Source: Reticulascus tulasneorum (taxonomy: Eukaryota; Ascomycota; Sordariomycetes; Glomerellales; Reticulascaceae). Taken from it: a stretch of 64,000 nt of DNA. The translations under genes and the position numbers were made by a program. The stretch is taken from positions 620,001 through 684,000 of the forward strand of contig LSAX01000009.1 of assembly GCA_001557505.1 (NCBI GenBank), given 5' to 3'. The notes under the pieces were generated by a model. The model made no database searches. It was not told where the DNA came from and saw only the letters and a list, made by a program, of their open reading frames with translations. Of this stretch, positions 1 to 12,142 are shown piece by piece. The first letter of the stretch is position 1, and every line of letters begins with the position of its first letter.

Positions 1-1496
1 CATTTATCTGGCCGCCGTTCATACTTAATGGATACAACCGGCGTGTGCTTCCCTTGGACGCCTCCAGCAGGCTCTGTTGCAGAAAGTCAGGGAGTCTCAG
101 ATATGGAGTTGTCAATGTCCAACTGGCACATTCTGGCAGGACTGACAGCATTTTGACCAGAGCCCATTCATGAGTTGAGGATGACATATACCTCGAATGC
201 GCGTCTTTATGCTGACTGCCAAGCAAAGGAGTAAGTTGCATAAGTGGATAGACGACCGTGTCGGCTCGGACCTCTTTGTTCTCTGACATCAAAGGCAACT
301 TGTTCAAAAGTGGAATAGAAGAATATGACAATGGAGACGTTGGAATCAGTTCAGCCGTTTGTCTCCAGATTAAGGGATAAAAGACGCGTCGTGCAGTTTG
401 ATGGATTACTTCAAGATCTGTTTCGTCAAGAGGATTGAGGAGATAGTTTGAGTTTGGCCATTCGAACTCGAAGCATTCGCTGGTATCTTCTGTAGTGGAA
501 GGTAGAGAGGCAAGTACAAGGCGGTAGCAGAAATTGCCCAGTGTAATAACAAGCTCTTGCATGTACGCCGTCAGTTCCGATGATTGAAAGACGTAGTATC
601 TATCTTGCCTGTTGGAGAAATATTCGTCCGCCAGGTTTGCGCTTCAACGAGAGTTAGCGATCATGGCCTCCCTGAAATCCATGTTGCAGCAAGCTACTCA
701 CCCAGTAACAATGACTTCTTCGTCATCAAACCCGCATATCTTAATGTGTTGCAATCCGAACCCTTCGTTAATCTTCTTCGGTACGACATGCTTCAGAAAT
801 CCGCGGAGATTTGGTGTATGATATGCTCGTATTTCGACACGATGTGGACCAAACTCCTGCACTAGTGGCATCAAGAGTGATGCCGATGTCTGTGAACCGC
901 TATTGCTTCCCGGGTCCAGTCTTGTACTCCTCAACTTATCCACGAGAATGAACACTCTCAGATTAGAATGGTTGAGAAGAGAATCCCTTAGGGCTTTTCG
1001 CTGATTATTCGTTAGCAAATTAGATGCGCTCCAAGTCGTGTGGCCTGTCTCTTACCAGTAAGTGAGCATCACTGCCAATGTATAAACTGCTGAGGAAAAT
1101 ACAACGACTCGAGCTGAGGATCTTGGATATCAGAGCGTTGTAGAAGTCGACAGGTGAGTGGAGAATCTCAATATGTGAACTGTCTATCTCGAATCTCGGC
1201 AGTGTGAGATCAAACTCCTCCATCATGTGGCGTATGTTGGAGTCCATTGATGTAAGAGTAAGGATCCGGAGGGAGTGAATAGAACTGACTACTTGGACCG
1301 CTCTAACAACATGCCTTCAATATGATTGTGGAGAGAAATCAGCACAACTGAACACAGGACGGCAGCAGCATTAAAGACTTACATGAACTTGTCGATAACA
1401 ACTAATATTGCCGCTCTTCTTGCTCGCAGGTCCAACGCATTCCATACATGCAATACGCTGAACCCCTGTAGTTGCAAGCGAGGATCTTTGCCACAT
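1..1496 (-). CDS. PGS1: PGS1-like phosphatidylglycerophosphate synthase, 3' partial, probable frameshift
   Basis: By family, CDP-diacylglycerol-glycerol-3-phosphate 3-phosphatidyltransferase, the mitochondrial enzyme making phosphatidylglycerophosphate for cardiolipin; phospholipase-D fold. Visible motifs: PRFEIDSSHIEILHSPVDFY, then IFLSSLYIG, then the HKD-type GLQHIKICGFDD and ANLADEYFSNRQDRYYVF. Proposed exons on the minus strand: 1496-1383 (begins MWQRSSLATTG, basic and presequence-like), 1284-1056, 1000-702, and 641 to beyond the window edge. Introns 1001-1055 and 642-701 have good GT/CTAAC/AG signals and keep frame, and the last exon is open to base 1. Between GLQHTPHD (first frame) and EEFDLTLPRF (second frame), near 1214-1221, the frame changes by one base without room for an intron, so the copy may be broken or the base call wrong. 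If translation starts at the ATG at 1247 instead, the presequence is lost. Residues usual in the family (LRGTR, SGANLSNDYF) are changed, suggesting a diverged copy. Confidence 0.72.
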
Positions 1497-1837
1497 GTTG
1501 TCGCTAGACAAGTTTCCAATGTTGACCTTGGTGAGAAATTAGTGCTTAGCCAATCTGCACTCCTTTTTGACTTGGCTGACTGCTGCCGAAATGGACATGC
1601 TGTAGCTGCACAAGCGGGTTAAGCATCCGCCCCTCATTGAATATCAACCATTGGTTTAAGCTTTCCGAACACTGCCACCACCTCAGACTTCTCTTGTAGG
1701 CAATTGAACTGCATTTGTAAACAATAAGTAAGAGCCGAGAATAGCTTAGACAAAGACCTGATTCTCACTGGATAAAAAAGGCGCCTTTCTCTCTTGATAT
1801 CCATTATTGAGTGGTACAAGGCTATTCTGAAATCAAG

Positions 1838-2850
1838 ATGGACAGCATTCATGAGTTCGTCAGTCCCACTGACCGAGAGCTATCCTGGCTTGGGTCTTCC
1901 AGTCCTGTGCAAGCTATTGCCTCAACATTCGGTCTCAAGACGTTGCCTTTTCACATTGACCGAATAGTCCTTTCCCTCTTTTTCTTTCAGATTCTGTACT
2001 CATATCTAGCAGAGCCATTCACAAAACTACTGATTCCGAAGAAATGGGATGCCTTTACGAGCAAGGAGAAAGCAGACTGGAAATTGCGAGTCGTTTCATT
2101 TGCTCAGAGTGTGGTTATTGGCCCATTGTCATTATATGTTATTTGGGCCCAGCATTATAAATGGGATTCTCGCGGTGTGATTGAGCAGCTGTACGGTTAT
2201 TACGACTTTGAAACTCGGATAACAGATATTGCGTTTGGTTACTTTATCTGGCACCTTTTCATGATGGTAGTTGAATACGAAAAACATGGGATATCGATGG
2301 TTTTACATGCTGTCATTGGACTGGGCTTCATGGGCGGTGTTTATGTATGTGGTCTGTTGCTCTAATTACAACGAGATATGGTGGCTAATACGATCTTTAG
2401 TATCCATTCGCGTCCCATTCATTGCCATGGTTTCTGGTGTACGAAATAACCAACGTCAATCACAACCTCTATCGCTTCTTAGCTCGTTTAGGAAGAGGAT
2501 CATCATCGGCATCAGTTTTGAATGTACTGACTTGGATTGTGTCATTCTTTGTTGTTCGAATTCTCTGGGGCACATATGCCTCTGTGCGACTATTGATGGA
2601 CCTTACCAGGCTGAAAGATCAGCCCAAGATGGCTGAAGCCTTGGGACAAGACGAATTCAGGGTAGTAGAATCTCTGAGGAGCTTGGGACTAGAGCCAAAA
2701 CCAGTTGGACTGCTTGTTTTGGCCTGGTTCTATATGAGTGCAATTGCCTTTACTGTGCTAAACAACTTCTGGTTTTATATGATTGTCAAAACGACAGTTC
2801 AGAGGCTGTTTCGGAAGGACGGACGCAAGTCAGATAGGAAGGGACAATAG
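1838..2850 (+). CDS. TLC-domain multi-pass membrane protein
   Basis: Predicted 318-aa protein with at least six hydrophobic segments. Exons 1838-2344 and 2401-2850; the 56-bp intron starts GTATGT, has a GGCTAATAC branch-like site and ends CTTTAG, and joins the frame exactly. The fold resembles the TRAM/LAG1/CLN8 (TLC) group: FGYFIWHLFMMVVEYEKHG followed by a HAVIG segment, and after the intron a LPWFLVYEITNVNHNLYRF segment matching the family's conserved pattern before the last helices. Such proteins sit in the ER or Golgi membranes and act in lipid or ceramide homeostasis, but no substrate can be read from the sequence. The start at 1838 (ATCAAGATGG) is preferred over an in-frame ATG nine codons upstream because its context is stronger. 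The C-terminus is basic and cytosolic-looking. Confidence 0.8.
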
Positions 2851-3480
2851 AATGACGCCCATACTCATTTAGAAGGTAGTCAACAAAACATAAGCTTGGT
2901 TATTAGGTATTATTACACCTCCAGCCTGTTAATGGAAATATGGTGTGCGTCAGCTGCCGAATCCTTTTAGAAGCGCGTTTATGTGGAGATGTTAAATCGA
3001 CACAGTCTTATTGCTTTGCATCAAGAGTTGACCACTGGACTTCCACCGCGTGGTAAATTGTTAGCTTCGGGGTTTTAGACACCCAACTTACAAGAGACAG
3101 AATCATATCAACCTATAGTAGTACAAAAGTCGTCGCGAAACGATGCTCTGCTGTCGCAGGTTCACTATAATGTAGCAGCAGACTATAAATTTCATATCTT
3201 TGCAGATAATGACGTGCCATAACCTGGAATATCATCTACGGTTGACTGGCATCGTACATCACTCTATGTCTTACTCTTCCATATGTTGCGCCAGTTTAGT
3301 CGATATGGCGAGACATCCCGATATCGGACTCAAAATATCCACATTTACCTCAGTTTTGTCAGTCCCGTTTTGAAGCGGCGATTTTGTTTGCTGCTACGTC
3401 TTTGGTTTTCGAAACTAGACAGCAGTTCCAGCATCTCCATGATCTGGGCTGGAAAATAATCATCCCTCACGGTGTACAAA
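2851..3480. other. Intergenic, no gene recognised
   Basis: About 630 bp between two plus-strand genes. It has many stops in all frames and moderately AT-rich patches. I see no coding motif, tRNA or repeat. It should contain the 3' end of the TLC gene and the promoter of the thioesterase gene. Confidence 0.5.
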
Positions 3481-3987
3481 ATGTCTGGCACCTTATCTTC
3501 AGCTACGGGTCACCGAGTGGCCAACATGCCAATCGACCCGGACGCGGAAATCTTTACACACGTCACAAACTATATTTCCACTAGAGGAACGGCCTCGCCA
3601 ATCTACGCATTCCTATTCAATGAGGGCTTGACGCTCACGCATGCCTCGAAGGGCCTCGTCATAGCACGCCTAGTTCTTGCCGCGCCCCATCTCAATTCCT
3701 CGGGCGGACTCCACGGTGGTGTATCGTCAACGATCGTGGATTGGGCTGGGGGGCTGGCTATAGCGGCATGGGATCTCCGGAACGCAACTGGTGTGAGCGT
3801 GGACATCAATGTGAGCTACATTTCAAGTGCGAGACTGGGCGACGAGATTGAGATTGAGGGACGAGTGGAGAAGGTTGGAGGAAGCCTCGCATTTACCTCA
3901 GTAGGGATCTGGAAGGTCGATGCAGATAGCAAGAGAGGCACATTGGTATCAACCGGTAGGCATACAAAATTCGTGAGAAGCAGATGA
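3481..3987 (+). CDS. Hotdog-fold acyl-CoA thioesterase-like protein (PaaI/ACOT13 type)
   Basis: Single-exon 168-aa protein. The diagnostic piece is SGGLHGGVSSTIVDWAGGLA, the HGG(V/A)...D motif of the PaaI/THEM2 thioesterases, in which the residues after HGG lie at the active site of a dimer. It is followed by VSVDINVSYISSARLGDEIEIEGRV, the typical central beta-strand pattern of the hotdog fold. Length agrees with the family (130-180 aa). It likely hydrolyses an acyl-CoA thioester; the chain type cannot be predicted. The start ATG at 3481 is preferred over one three codons upstream. It converges with the SnoaL-like gene on the other strand. Confidence 0.82.
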   Translation: MSGTLSSATGHRVANMPIDPDAEIFTHVTNYISTRGTASPIYAFLFNEGLTLTHASKGLVIARLVLAAPHLNSSGGLHGGVSSTIVDWAGGLAIAAWDLRNATGVSVDINVSYISSARLGDEIEIEGRVEKVGGSLAFTSVGIWKVDADSKRGTLVSTGRHTKFVRSR

Positions 3988-4186
3988 GACGTCATTTTGG
4001 AGTTGTCTGGCAGCGCGATTCCGATATAGACTACATCTGTAAACATTTTCTTGAGCCTTGTCATGCAATCATGTCCTTACACCACAGTCGTGAAGCTCCT
4101 CTTCCAACACAGGCTGCAGCTGCGTATCGCTGTTCCAATCTTATTGGCCTCAAAACGTTTATCTAGCGTTGACTCGCTGGTTATGC

Positions 4187-4681
4187 TTACTTCGACCCCA
4201 GCCCTGTGATTACTTTCCTTCGATTCGAAATGGTGATGGGGTCCATAAAAGTCCTCAGCTCTCTAGCTTTCAGATCTACAGATTCTCTAGCCACTGAACT
4301 CAGCTCGATGATGTTGAACTCTTTGACCTTTAGCTCCTGTGCTTCCGAATCGTCTTTGAATACAGTGACGCTAGTCGACTCGTACATCACGGTCCGAGTC
4401 CCATCATTGTTCTCAATATCCCAAGCGACATGAATGTCATGCTCAAATTTGAGCAGCATCTTGCCTCTCATTTCAAACATTGGAATGAGTTCCTGGGCAG
4501 TTTGAGGCGATTTGCCATTGATAATGAATGTAGCATCAGCCAAAAGAAAGCTGGTGAAAGGCCGCGCATTGGAGTCTATTGAATCCAAGGCAGGAATAAA
4601 TTCCTTGAGAAATAGAAGACCGGGCGATGCGTCCGAGGGTATGGCATCGCCAGAACCGTGGTGAATGTTTGCATGAGACAT
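4187..4681 (-). CDS. SnoaL/NTF2-like small protein
   Basis: Single-exon 164-aa protein without signal peptide or membrane segment. The arrangement of one long N-terminal helix region, a FLLADATFIINGKSP segment, then strands such as HDIHVAWDIENNDGTRTVMYE and ELKVKEFNIIEL resembles the cone-shaped NTF2-like (SnoaL) fold. Fungal members are often unassigned, and some act as cyclases or isomerases in secondary metabolism. No catalytic residue set can be assigned here. It lies 112 bp downstream of the end of the MBOAT gene on the same strand, so the two may be functionally linked. The fold assignment rests on pattern only. Confidence 0.6.
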   Translation of the reverse strand: MSHANIHHGSGDAIPSDASPGLLFLKEFIPALDSIDSNARPFTSFLLADATFIINGKSPQTAQELIPMFEMRGKMLLKFEHDIHVAWDIENNDGTRTVMYESTSVTVFKDDSEAQELKVKEFNIIELSSVARESVDLKARELRTFMDPITISNRRKVITGLGSK

Positions 4682-4793
4682 TTTGAGAAGGCTCTGTTGG
4701 ATTGTATTTCTACAATTTGATGTCGGAAGGTGGTGTTGAAGTCTTCGTTCTGTTCTTCTTCACAGGAGGGGTTGGCAACGCAACGGGGAAATA

Positions 4794-6198
4794 TTATACC
4801 GTCTTATCATCGAATAAGATTGTTTGGTTAGGCCCAGGTCCTATGAATGTATTAGTGTCATCTTACTTTCCCCTCAGTTCAGTTCAGGTGATACTTACCA
4901 GAGTGTTCATAGAAGTAGCGAGTTGATTGTCCGAAACTGCTAGTGTTGAAGAAAACGTGATCGAAAATCTGCATACCTAAACCCTCAGCCACTGACTGAC
5001 TTTTCGGCTGACTTTTGTATGACCCTTGATGCATCTGTCCTTCATTCCCAGGAATGCAACGAGCCCAGGCAAACTCAGCCTTCGGCACACTCCAAAACAA
5101 GAAGATAAAGACCCAGCAGAACCCAAATGCTTTGGCAGCAACCGATTCCCGTTGACTCAGCTCTCTTCCAGGATATAGGCATTTTCTCGCGATGAACTGC
5201 AACACTATCTCGCCAACAACGGCCGCGCAATTCTGCATATACCACGCGATCTCCGTCCAAAAGGCACACGGGTATCCCCTTTCTACAGCCATGACACCGT
5301 GTAGAAGTCCACTGAAGGCAAAGATAAGAACGATGAAACCAAGACGACGAATGGGACCGAGCCTCCCTCTTGGAGGAACCCTCAAGATAAATCTAGTGAA
5401 GGTGGCGAACGTGCGATAGAAGATTCTGTCGAAGAACTTGGACCACATTCGGCCCACCGAGTAAGCCTGAGCGAACGACCCAAAGAGAGGCGGCCATTCC
5501 TCCGGTTCGTCAAGTCCGATTCCGACAAAAAAGCATGAGAAAGCACTATGCCACTTCGTATAGAGAACGTAGGCACCCCACGTCGTGTTGACTACTGCGT
5601 ACGCTCGGAATATGGTTTCTCGAAGCGTAACTTCGGAGAGTCGTCTGAAGTAATGTTGCTTCGACGGGTGATAATCTGCAAAAGTTACTTGAAAGAATTG
5701 GTTGAAGACGAGATGCTCGTTCTGATGAACATAATGTAGGACCAACGCCAGAAGTAAACGTCTTGCCACAAATCTCAGACGCCGTTGCCAAATGGCCTTG
5801 GGAAAATGTGGCTCTGACGACCTTTCGCTGTCCTTGACAGACAAATCCAGGACACCGGGTGCAATGTACTTCGTTCCGATGCAGCGGGCATTGAACATTG
5901 TCTTGTATGTTCCAAGTGTTTTGCGCCTCCAGCAACTGGACTCCAAATACGGGTGGCGATAATCATCCAAAAGGAGCATTGCACAATGCCCCAACGTCCA
6001 GATTAGTACCCCCTTGGCAATTGAGTCATGTGTGTGATCTGAGAAGCCTGCCAGCGAGAGGTCGCGAAAGATAGCCCCTACGAGGAAAGCCATGATGAGC
6101 ACCAAGTATGGTCTGAAGCGTCTCGGCCCGTTCCAAGCCACACCACATGTAGTCAGCCCGACGGCCATCTTAAACAAAATTCGGAGGATAACCCGCAT
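4794..6198 (-). CDS. MBOAT wax-synthase-like O-acyltransferase
   Basis: Polytopic membrane protein, 448 aa as modelled, of the fungal wax-synthase-like acyltransferase group. Members transfer acyl or acetyl groups to hydroxyls, several of them in meroterpenoid or other secondary pathways. Seen: a W-containing loop (SVGRMWSKFFDRIFYRTF) where relatives have FWGRRWHQ, and the conserved membrane histidine in AFSGLLHGVMA. Exons 6198-4899 and 4840-4794; intron 4841-4898 starts GTAAGT, has CACTAATAC and ends CATAG, giving a C-terminus GPGPNQTILFDDKTV. Without this intron the protein would end a few residues earlier in HSGKYHLN. The frame is open up to 6336 but the first true ATG is at 6198. The 46 upstream codons are hydrophobic (SLQTGLLILPL), so an unrecognised 5' exon ending near 6250 is possible. 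The motif loop lacks the usual histidine, so activity is uncertain. Confidence 0.75.
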
Positions 6199-6772
6199 TG
6201 TGTCAGAGAAAAGAGGGCAGTCCGAAAGAGGCAATATTAATAAACCAGTCTGTAAAGAAGAGTTGCAAAAACTGACACCGATGGACGGATGCGAGGAACA
6301 GACATCAATTACCAGCTGGCCGGCGCTATGTAACAAATGAGATTGGAATTCAACCTAAGGAGACGCTTATTTTCTTTCATAATCTTCTACTGGAGATTGG
6401 CTGCCTTTGTAGCAGCAAGCTACCTTCTAGGAGTGGAGCCAGAACTGATATATGCATTATCAAGGATAAGGTAGATTCTATGTTCCCATGGTTGACGTTC
6501 TCTAATTATTAGCATAGCCCGAAGCATGTAGAACTTTCAAAAGAAAAAGAAAAAAAGAAACTGCTAGATTTCTAATAGTTACGTCATATTATCTGTTGTT
6601 GAAAGCCCCGACTCAACTGGTTGTTACTTTTCATCTAAATCCTTCTTGTTCCTATATTCTATCTGGAGTCACCACCATCAGAGGCGAAGACATCGAAGTT
6701 TTTGAAGGAACTCGTAATGCTGAACCAACTTCCATCTCCTGTACCGCAACTTCTCACCCCCTGCTTCGAATA
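6199..6772. other. Intergenic, upstream of the MBOAT gene
   Basis: Holds the 5' region of the MBOAT gene, possibly an unrecognised first exon: 6199-6336 is open in its frame and a TTTACAG acceptor lies near 6250 on the minus strand. It also holds the 3' side of the amidase gene. An A/G-rich stretch lies near 6540-6562. No other gene is seen. Confidence 0.4.
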
Positions 6773-8849
6773 TTAGAATGCCGTTCGCCCGGTCTTCACC
6801 GTCTTCGCTATCTCCAAATCTGCCAAACGCTTAACCAGCTCGAGGAGCAAACCATCGCAGCCCGGCGCGGCAACGAGATCGATGTTGACGGGTATCTTCT
6901 CCTCCTGCAGGCTAATATAGCTCTGGTAGCTCACCTGGCCCATAGGTATACCCACCTGTGGACAGCCTGCAGCACTCGCCAAATAGTTGCTTGGCATGGT
7001 CGGGCCTCCTCCTGGAGTTGTGATGGATAGCGAGGTTGCGCCCGGCAGACTGTTCAAACTCTGTTCACGGTACGATGGAAGGCCGCCAGTGCCCATGTCG
7101 AGGACCATGATGCTATCGGAGCATGAGTCTGGATCCGGGCGTAATACATTCGTGGTGAAAAAGTCTTTAAACTCGGTTTTGATCGCTACCGCGGCCTCGT
7201 AATCCTCCACAGTTAAATTAACGCTGCGGCTGAATGCGCCGCGCGGATTCGGGTCCAGTGGAGGGTATCCAGCGCCAGGGAAGGCCACACTCCACGCCTC
7301 GGCCAAAGGGATGCCCACTTCGTGGTACGACACATACTCTGCCAGTCTGTTGCTGCTGAGCTGGAAGGCGGTGATGTTGGTTACGAGTGGATTCGACACG
7401 GCAGCGCGGAGTGTTGATGTGAAATTGATCGATGTGCGCACCATGCCAAACTCACTCTCCAGAGTGTCGATGAATGAATCGAAGATCGCTTGTGCGGCTG
7501 GGTTTTTGACAGGAAAGTAGTCCACAGGAACGATTATCTTGGTGGGTAGGCGACTGAAGGTGTTGTTCACCGGAACGGGCGAGTTTTCGAACCAGAGCGT
7601 GGCAACCTTGATGAACAGATGTGGATCTCTGGCGAAGAACCCAGCCGAGTCCATTTCCGTTGCCAGCGGTATCACGCCGGTCAAATCCATGCTACCCCAG
7701 GTCGGGCGGATGCCATAGCTACCAACAAGGGCAGCCGGCTTTCGCACACTGCCCCGCGTGTCGCTGCCGATGGTGATATCCAGCCAGTCATAACTTGCGA
7801 TGGCAGCTGCGCTGCCAGAAGATGAGGATGCTGCCGTTAAGTACCCATCACCTCGCGGATTCCACGGGTAGTGGATATCCAAAAACTGCCATGGATCGGC
7901 GCCATGGGCGAACTGGCTGGTTTTTGTCTTTCCCTGTTTGGATAAGCGTGAGTAATGGCTGTTTCGGGTGATCTTGGAATGAGATAGAATGTTGTGGACT
8001 TACGATGATGACGGCACCAAGCTCCAGCATCTTCTGCATCGGCACGGATGTTTTGTTGGAAACGGGATAGACCTCGGCGTAGCTCCTTGAGCCACCCCCT
8101 GTTTGCACGCCCTCGAGGTCATAGATATCCTTTAGAGCTACGCGGACGCCAGCGAGTGGCCGAACATCTCCCAACCAATACAGCCGTGACGGTACGGGAA
8201 TCCAAGCATCCTGCCAGGACGGTATAAAGAAGTCAACCGGCGCATATGCGCTGGAGCCCGGCACCGGCGTGACTCCGAACAGGAAGGCTTCTTGGTTATC
8301 CCTGTGCAGGGCATATGCCTGGCGAATGGTGATCCTAGACGGCCCGATCGAGAACATGTACGGCCCTGGCTGCAAGTCCCGGACGGTAGGTACACTTAGA
8401 ATGCTAATTCCGGACAAGCTGAGCCCCGAAGTGTTTAGACCGTTTGTTGGGAAGAGGTACTTTATTCCCGTGCTTGCGATCCACGAGCTCGCTGATGGGT
8501 CCAACATGGCGCCAGATGGCGTTGAGAGTACCAACGCTCCACCAAGAAACTCCTCTGTCCATACATCGTCGAGTGAAGCATATGTGCTTGTCAGATTGAA
8601 CAGAACGTCAGCCGTGATGAGTGCTTGGTCAGTTTTCAGTACTGTCAACGGCAAAAGTTCTTCCGCTGTGTACTCGCTGTCTCTGTAGCAGGTGCTGACC
8701 ACAGGAGCAGCGGGAGAATAGTACGTCGCATTTCCAAGCGTGTATGCAAATGCGCCAGACGCCGCCGTTGACAGCACCTCGATAGAACTCGCAGCAGTTG
8801 TTGTGGCCAACGACGCAGCAACAGCTGCCCAAAGCATGAAAGTACTCAT
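6773..8849 (-). CDS. Secreted amidase-signature family protein
   Basis: Predicted 668-aa protein. Exons 8849-8004 and 7933-6773; the 70-bp intron (GTAAGT...CAAACAG) keeps frame. It begins with a signal peptide ([20 protein letters not shown]). The N-terminal ~200 residues are an extra domain, followed by an amidase-signature domain. [11 protein letters not shown] carries the catalytic lysine, [15 protein letters not shown] the cis-serine loop, and [13 protein letters not shown] the nucleophile serine (Ser-cisSer-Lys triad). The family hydrolyses amide bonds, and fungal secreted members have unknown substrates. It is on the same strand as the MBOAT and GMC genes. The C-terminal half contains several NxT/S glycosylation sites (NNT, NFT, NIT, NLT), fitting secretion. 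Triad residues are all present. Confidence 0.88.
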
Positions 8850-10013
8850 CGTGAATCAACGTGAGCAGAAAATGACAGAAGTCTGAGAGTTTGACAGTTT
8901 ATATTATTGCGCAACCAATGCTGATCATTTATTATGTAGCAGCAACCCAGCGAGCTCTTGAGTGACGCCATAAGGCCCATTTTTGAGTCTTGGCTTCGGG
9001 ATCCTAAAGCCGTTGAATAATAACTGAGGCAGAAAACAAGAGCGCGTCATAACCGGGCCAAATCCCGAGCGTTAAGAGTGGGTTAAATGCAGCTCCGCCT
9101 TGCCCGGTCTTGGTAAACCATCCACCTGGGATCCGTCAAAAGAGTCCCTAGAGTAGGATTCCGTGCCGCATTAAGCATAGCGGCTTTGCCGAGTGATAAG
9201 AAAGTCGGACATTGCCATCCGGTCGGGTCGGACATTGCTAAATGACTGAATGATGCGGAGACGATAAGAGGCTGGGGAAGATTGCCGAGAAGGAGAATCC
9301 GAACGGGAGATAAGGACTCTTGCCGATCGTTGAATGGGGTCAATTAGATGGCAACTTGGGTGCGTTGACAATTGAATATTAATTATGTATACACTAGTTC
9401 TCTGCAGCCAACCCATACTGATAGAAATGGCCCAGAGTCACCTAGCTGTCATTCAAATCAAAACCCACGAACTCTAAGATGAGCTGCTGTAGTGCTTTTG
9501 CTTTGACAAGTGTGCATTTTGTATAGATATTTTGGCAATGAGATGACGCCGTTCTAACGCAAGGCAAGGAAAGAGGATGTTCCCAGCACAAAACTCTTCT
9601 CACCGCAGCCTCCCACTTTAATGACTGTGTAAGTAAGGCATGTCGGTGAGAAGATTTGTCTTCAGATGGAATTTTCATCAATGTACGTCAGATATGTATC
9701 CTACCCATGTACTTTTACATCACCCCCCTGCGTCACGCAGGAAAGTAATACTCTGGAAGTCGCCGGCGTAAAGTATGATGTTGGTGTGAATGCATTATAT
9801 TCTTTATTTTCATGAATTAAAAATCTTAAGGAACAAATGAAAGGTATGTCGGCCATCGTTAAGCAGATGATGTGGAGTGGCAATTGCCCATTAATCTTAA
9901 ATCCCGTAACCCATTATGCCGTTACGCCCATGATGCGAGGCTCTAGGTTATTCGCCGCCAGATTTTTTAGTATTTACCTCCCCTGTCTCCTTTCATGCGA
10001 GACAGTCTTTTCG
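8850..10013. other. Intergenic, no gene recognised
   Basis: About 1.16 kb between the start of the amidase gene and the end of the GMC gene. Only short open frames without recognisable motifs occur (for example minus-strand frames at 9083-9700). It should carry the amidase promoter. A short inverted sequence CCTGCGTCACGCAGG lies near 9727-9741. Confidence 0.45.
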
Positions 10014-12142
10014 CTAGATTCCCTTGATCAGATCCGCAGCCTTTTCGGCGATCGCATATACTGTGGCTTGGATATGGCAAGCCGGAATCAACGGAATGAC
10101 ACTCGCGTCCACCACCCTCAAGCCCTCGACGCCGTACACTGTCAGGTCGGGAGCTACGACGCCTCCTTGTGCCCTTGGAAGCAACGATGCAGTGCCTGCG
10201 GGGTGAGAAAAGCTGGGCTTAAGATTATTTCGCACAAAGTTCTCGAGTTGCTCATGAGTCGAAACAGCGGCGCCGGGGACGAATTCGTTCGCTTGGCGAA
10301 CTGCGACGGAGGGAGCGGACATGAACTTCCGCATCATTTTGATGGATAGGATGGCGAGTTCCACGTCGATCGGGTTGCGCAGGGCGCCGAAGTCGATCAA
10401 TGGTGATACTGCAGGATCTGGGTTGGTGCTGCTGATCTTAATTGTGCCTCGTTGAAGGGCTTTCTCGAGAGCCACGGCGCCACCGGCACCGCCTCCGAAG
10501 GGGAGCTCAAATACGGCTGAATCGGGGTCTCTGTACAAGTTCACAAGAAGTTCACGTTGTGCGAGGAAACCTGCCATCAGCTCGGGGCTTGCGCCGTAGG
10601 TTGCAGGGAGGAAGTCCTCGGCTTGTTGGTTCTCTAAGGTTTCGACTATTTGCTCCCAATCGGGAGTCAAGCCCTGGAGAGATAGGAAGACGATGTCACT
10701 GCCGTGAGCCATTGTCATGGGGCCGGTGCGGTTCGCCATGTACTCATCATATGCTGCGTTGAAGAATACTGGGTTGGTCATGGCGTTGCTTGATGGAGTT
10801 GAGTCGTTACCATCTTCAAATACTGTTAGTTTCAAGCTCTATCTTGCGAGTTGGGGTGGACGGGGACTTCATGTGACTTACTGGAGTATAAAACCAACAT
10901 CCATGGATGATCCTGGAAATTGGCGCCGACACCGGGCAGATCAGAAACAACGTTGATCCCCAAAGACTGCAGCAGCGGAGCTGGTCCTATGCCGCTCTGC
11001 TGTAGGATCCGGGGAGTCCCGATTGTGCCTGCAGCCATGATGACCTCTCTCCTGGCAGTGATATGCGTTGTGGTACCGGTATCACGGCTGACGATATTAA
11101 CTCCGTTGGTGACATTGCCGTTGAAAGTAATGGTCGAGGCGTAATGCTTGACCAATAGCTGGAGGTTCTGTCTCGTGCCCGCAACAGGCTCATAGTACCC
11201 CGTTCTAGAGGTCGAACGAGTCACGTTTATGGCCTCCATGTTCAGTGGAATATAGGCAACGCCAACGTTTGTGCCTCCAGCGCCATTGTCATTGAGAACG
11301 CGTACTTGCAGGTCCTCGACCCACGCTTCTCGTTGAATACCTGCAGTAATGCGGATTAACGAGGGTAAGTTCTGAGAAACGACTCATACGTACGAGCATC
11401 TGGCCACTGGTAGGATGGAAAGCCGACCTCAATCGGTCCATCGCCATAGGTGGTTTCGTCCCAAGTGTAGCCATACTTAGCCACCAAGGCTGCCGTAGGC
11501 GGTGTGAATGTGGTTGACTAACCAACAAGGAATGTTAGTCTGGCCTTAATCCTCATTTGTGCCGGACCCCATGGGACTGTTAGTCTTACCTTTTTAAAGT
11601 ACGTGGTCAGGCTATCCCATCCCCACCCCGGATTCCCGAGCGCCTCCCAGGCATCATAATCAGCAGCGGATCCACGATCAAACGCCATGCCGTTGATTTG
11701 AGAACCTCCTCCAACGACTGCCCCGACAGAGACTCCCCCGGTTTTGCTATTGAGCCCTACCTGGGGGATTGACGTATAGGCGATCATGTCTTCTGGGTGG
11801 TTGTCATTGGCGTACCACGGAATTGCCACGTCCCACCTGTTGTCGAAGTCTCCATACTCCACAACAAGCACGGTTACTACCTTGGTGTTAGTCAAAGTTT
11901 CGATTTATGGAGGATTCTCCCAGATTTGCATGTAACACACCATTGGCATCCTCTGTCAGCCTATTCGCCACCACAAGACCGCTTGTCCCTCCTCCCACAA
12001 TGACGTAGTCATACTCTGTCCCTATTTCAGCCACACTCCTCTTCACGAAACGAGAAGCTGGAAGTGGACTCGCGGGGAAGCACACTCCAGTACCGGCCAG
12101 AGCCAGGAGGCTTGCCACTGTAAGGGTGAAAACGCGTGACAT
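10014..12142 (-). CDS. Secreted GMC oxidoreductase (FAD-dependent alcohol dehydrogenase/oxidase-like)
   Basis: Predicted 626-aa flavoprotein. Exons 12142-11941, 11876-11590, 11517-11394, 11340-10882 and 10822-10014; all four introns (53-72 bp) restore frame. A signal peptide ([19 protein letters not shown]) precedes a Rossmann dinucleotide motif [18 protein letters not shown]. Next come the GMC signature segments [19 protein letters not shown] and [18 protein letters not shown]. Near the C-terminus are [11 protein letters not shown] and [18 protein letters not shown], holding the conserved active-site histidines. The family oxidises alcohols, sugars or pathway intermediates with FAD; close fungal relatives include oxidases of secondary pathways, but no substrate can be named. 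An in-frame upstream ATG (12253) is less likely because it would bury the signal peptide. Confidence 0.88.
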
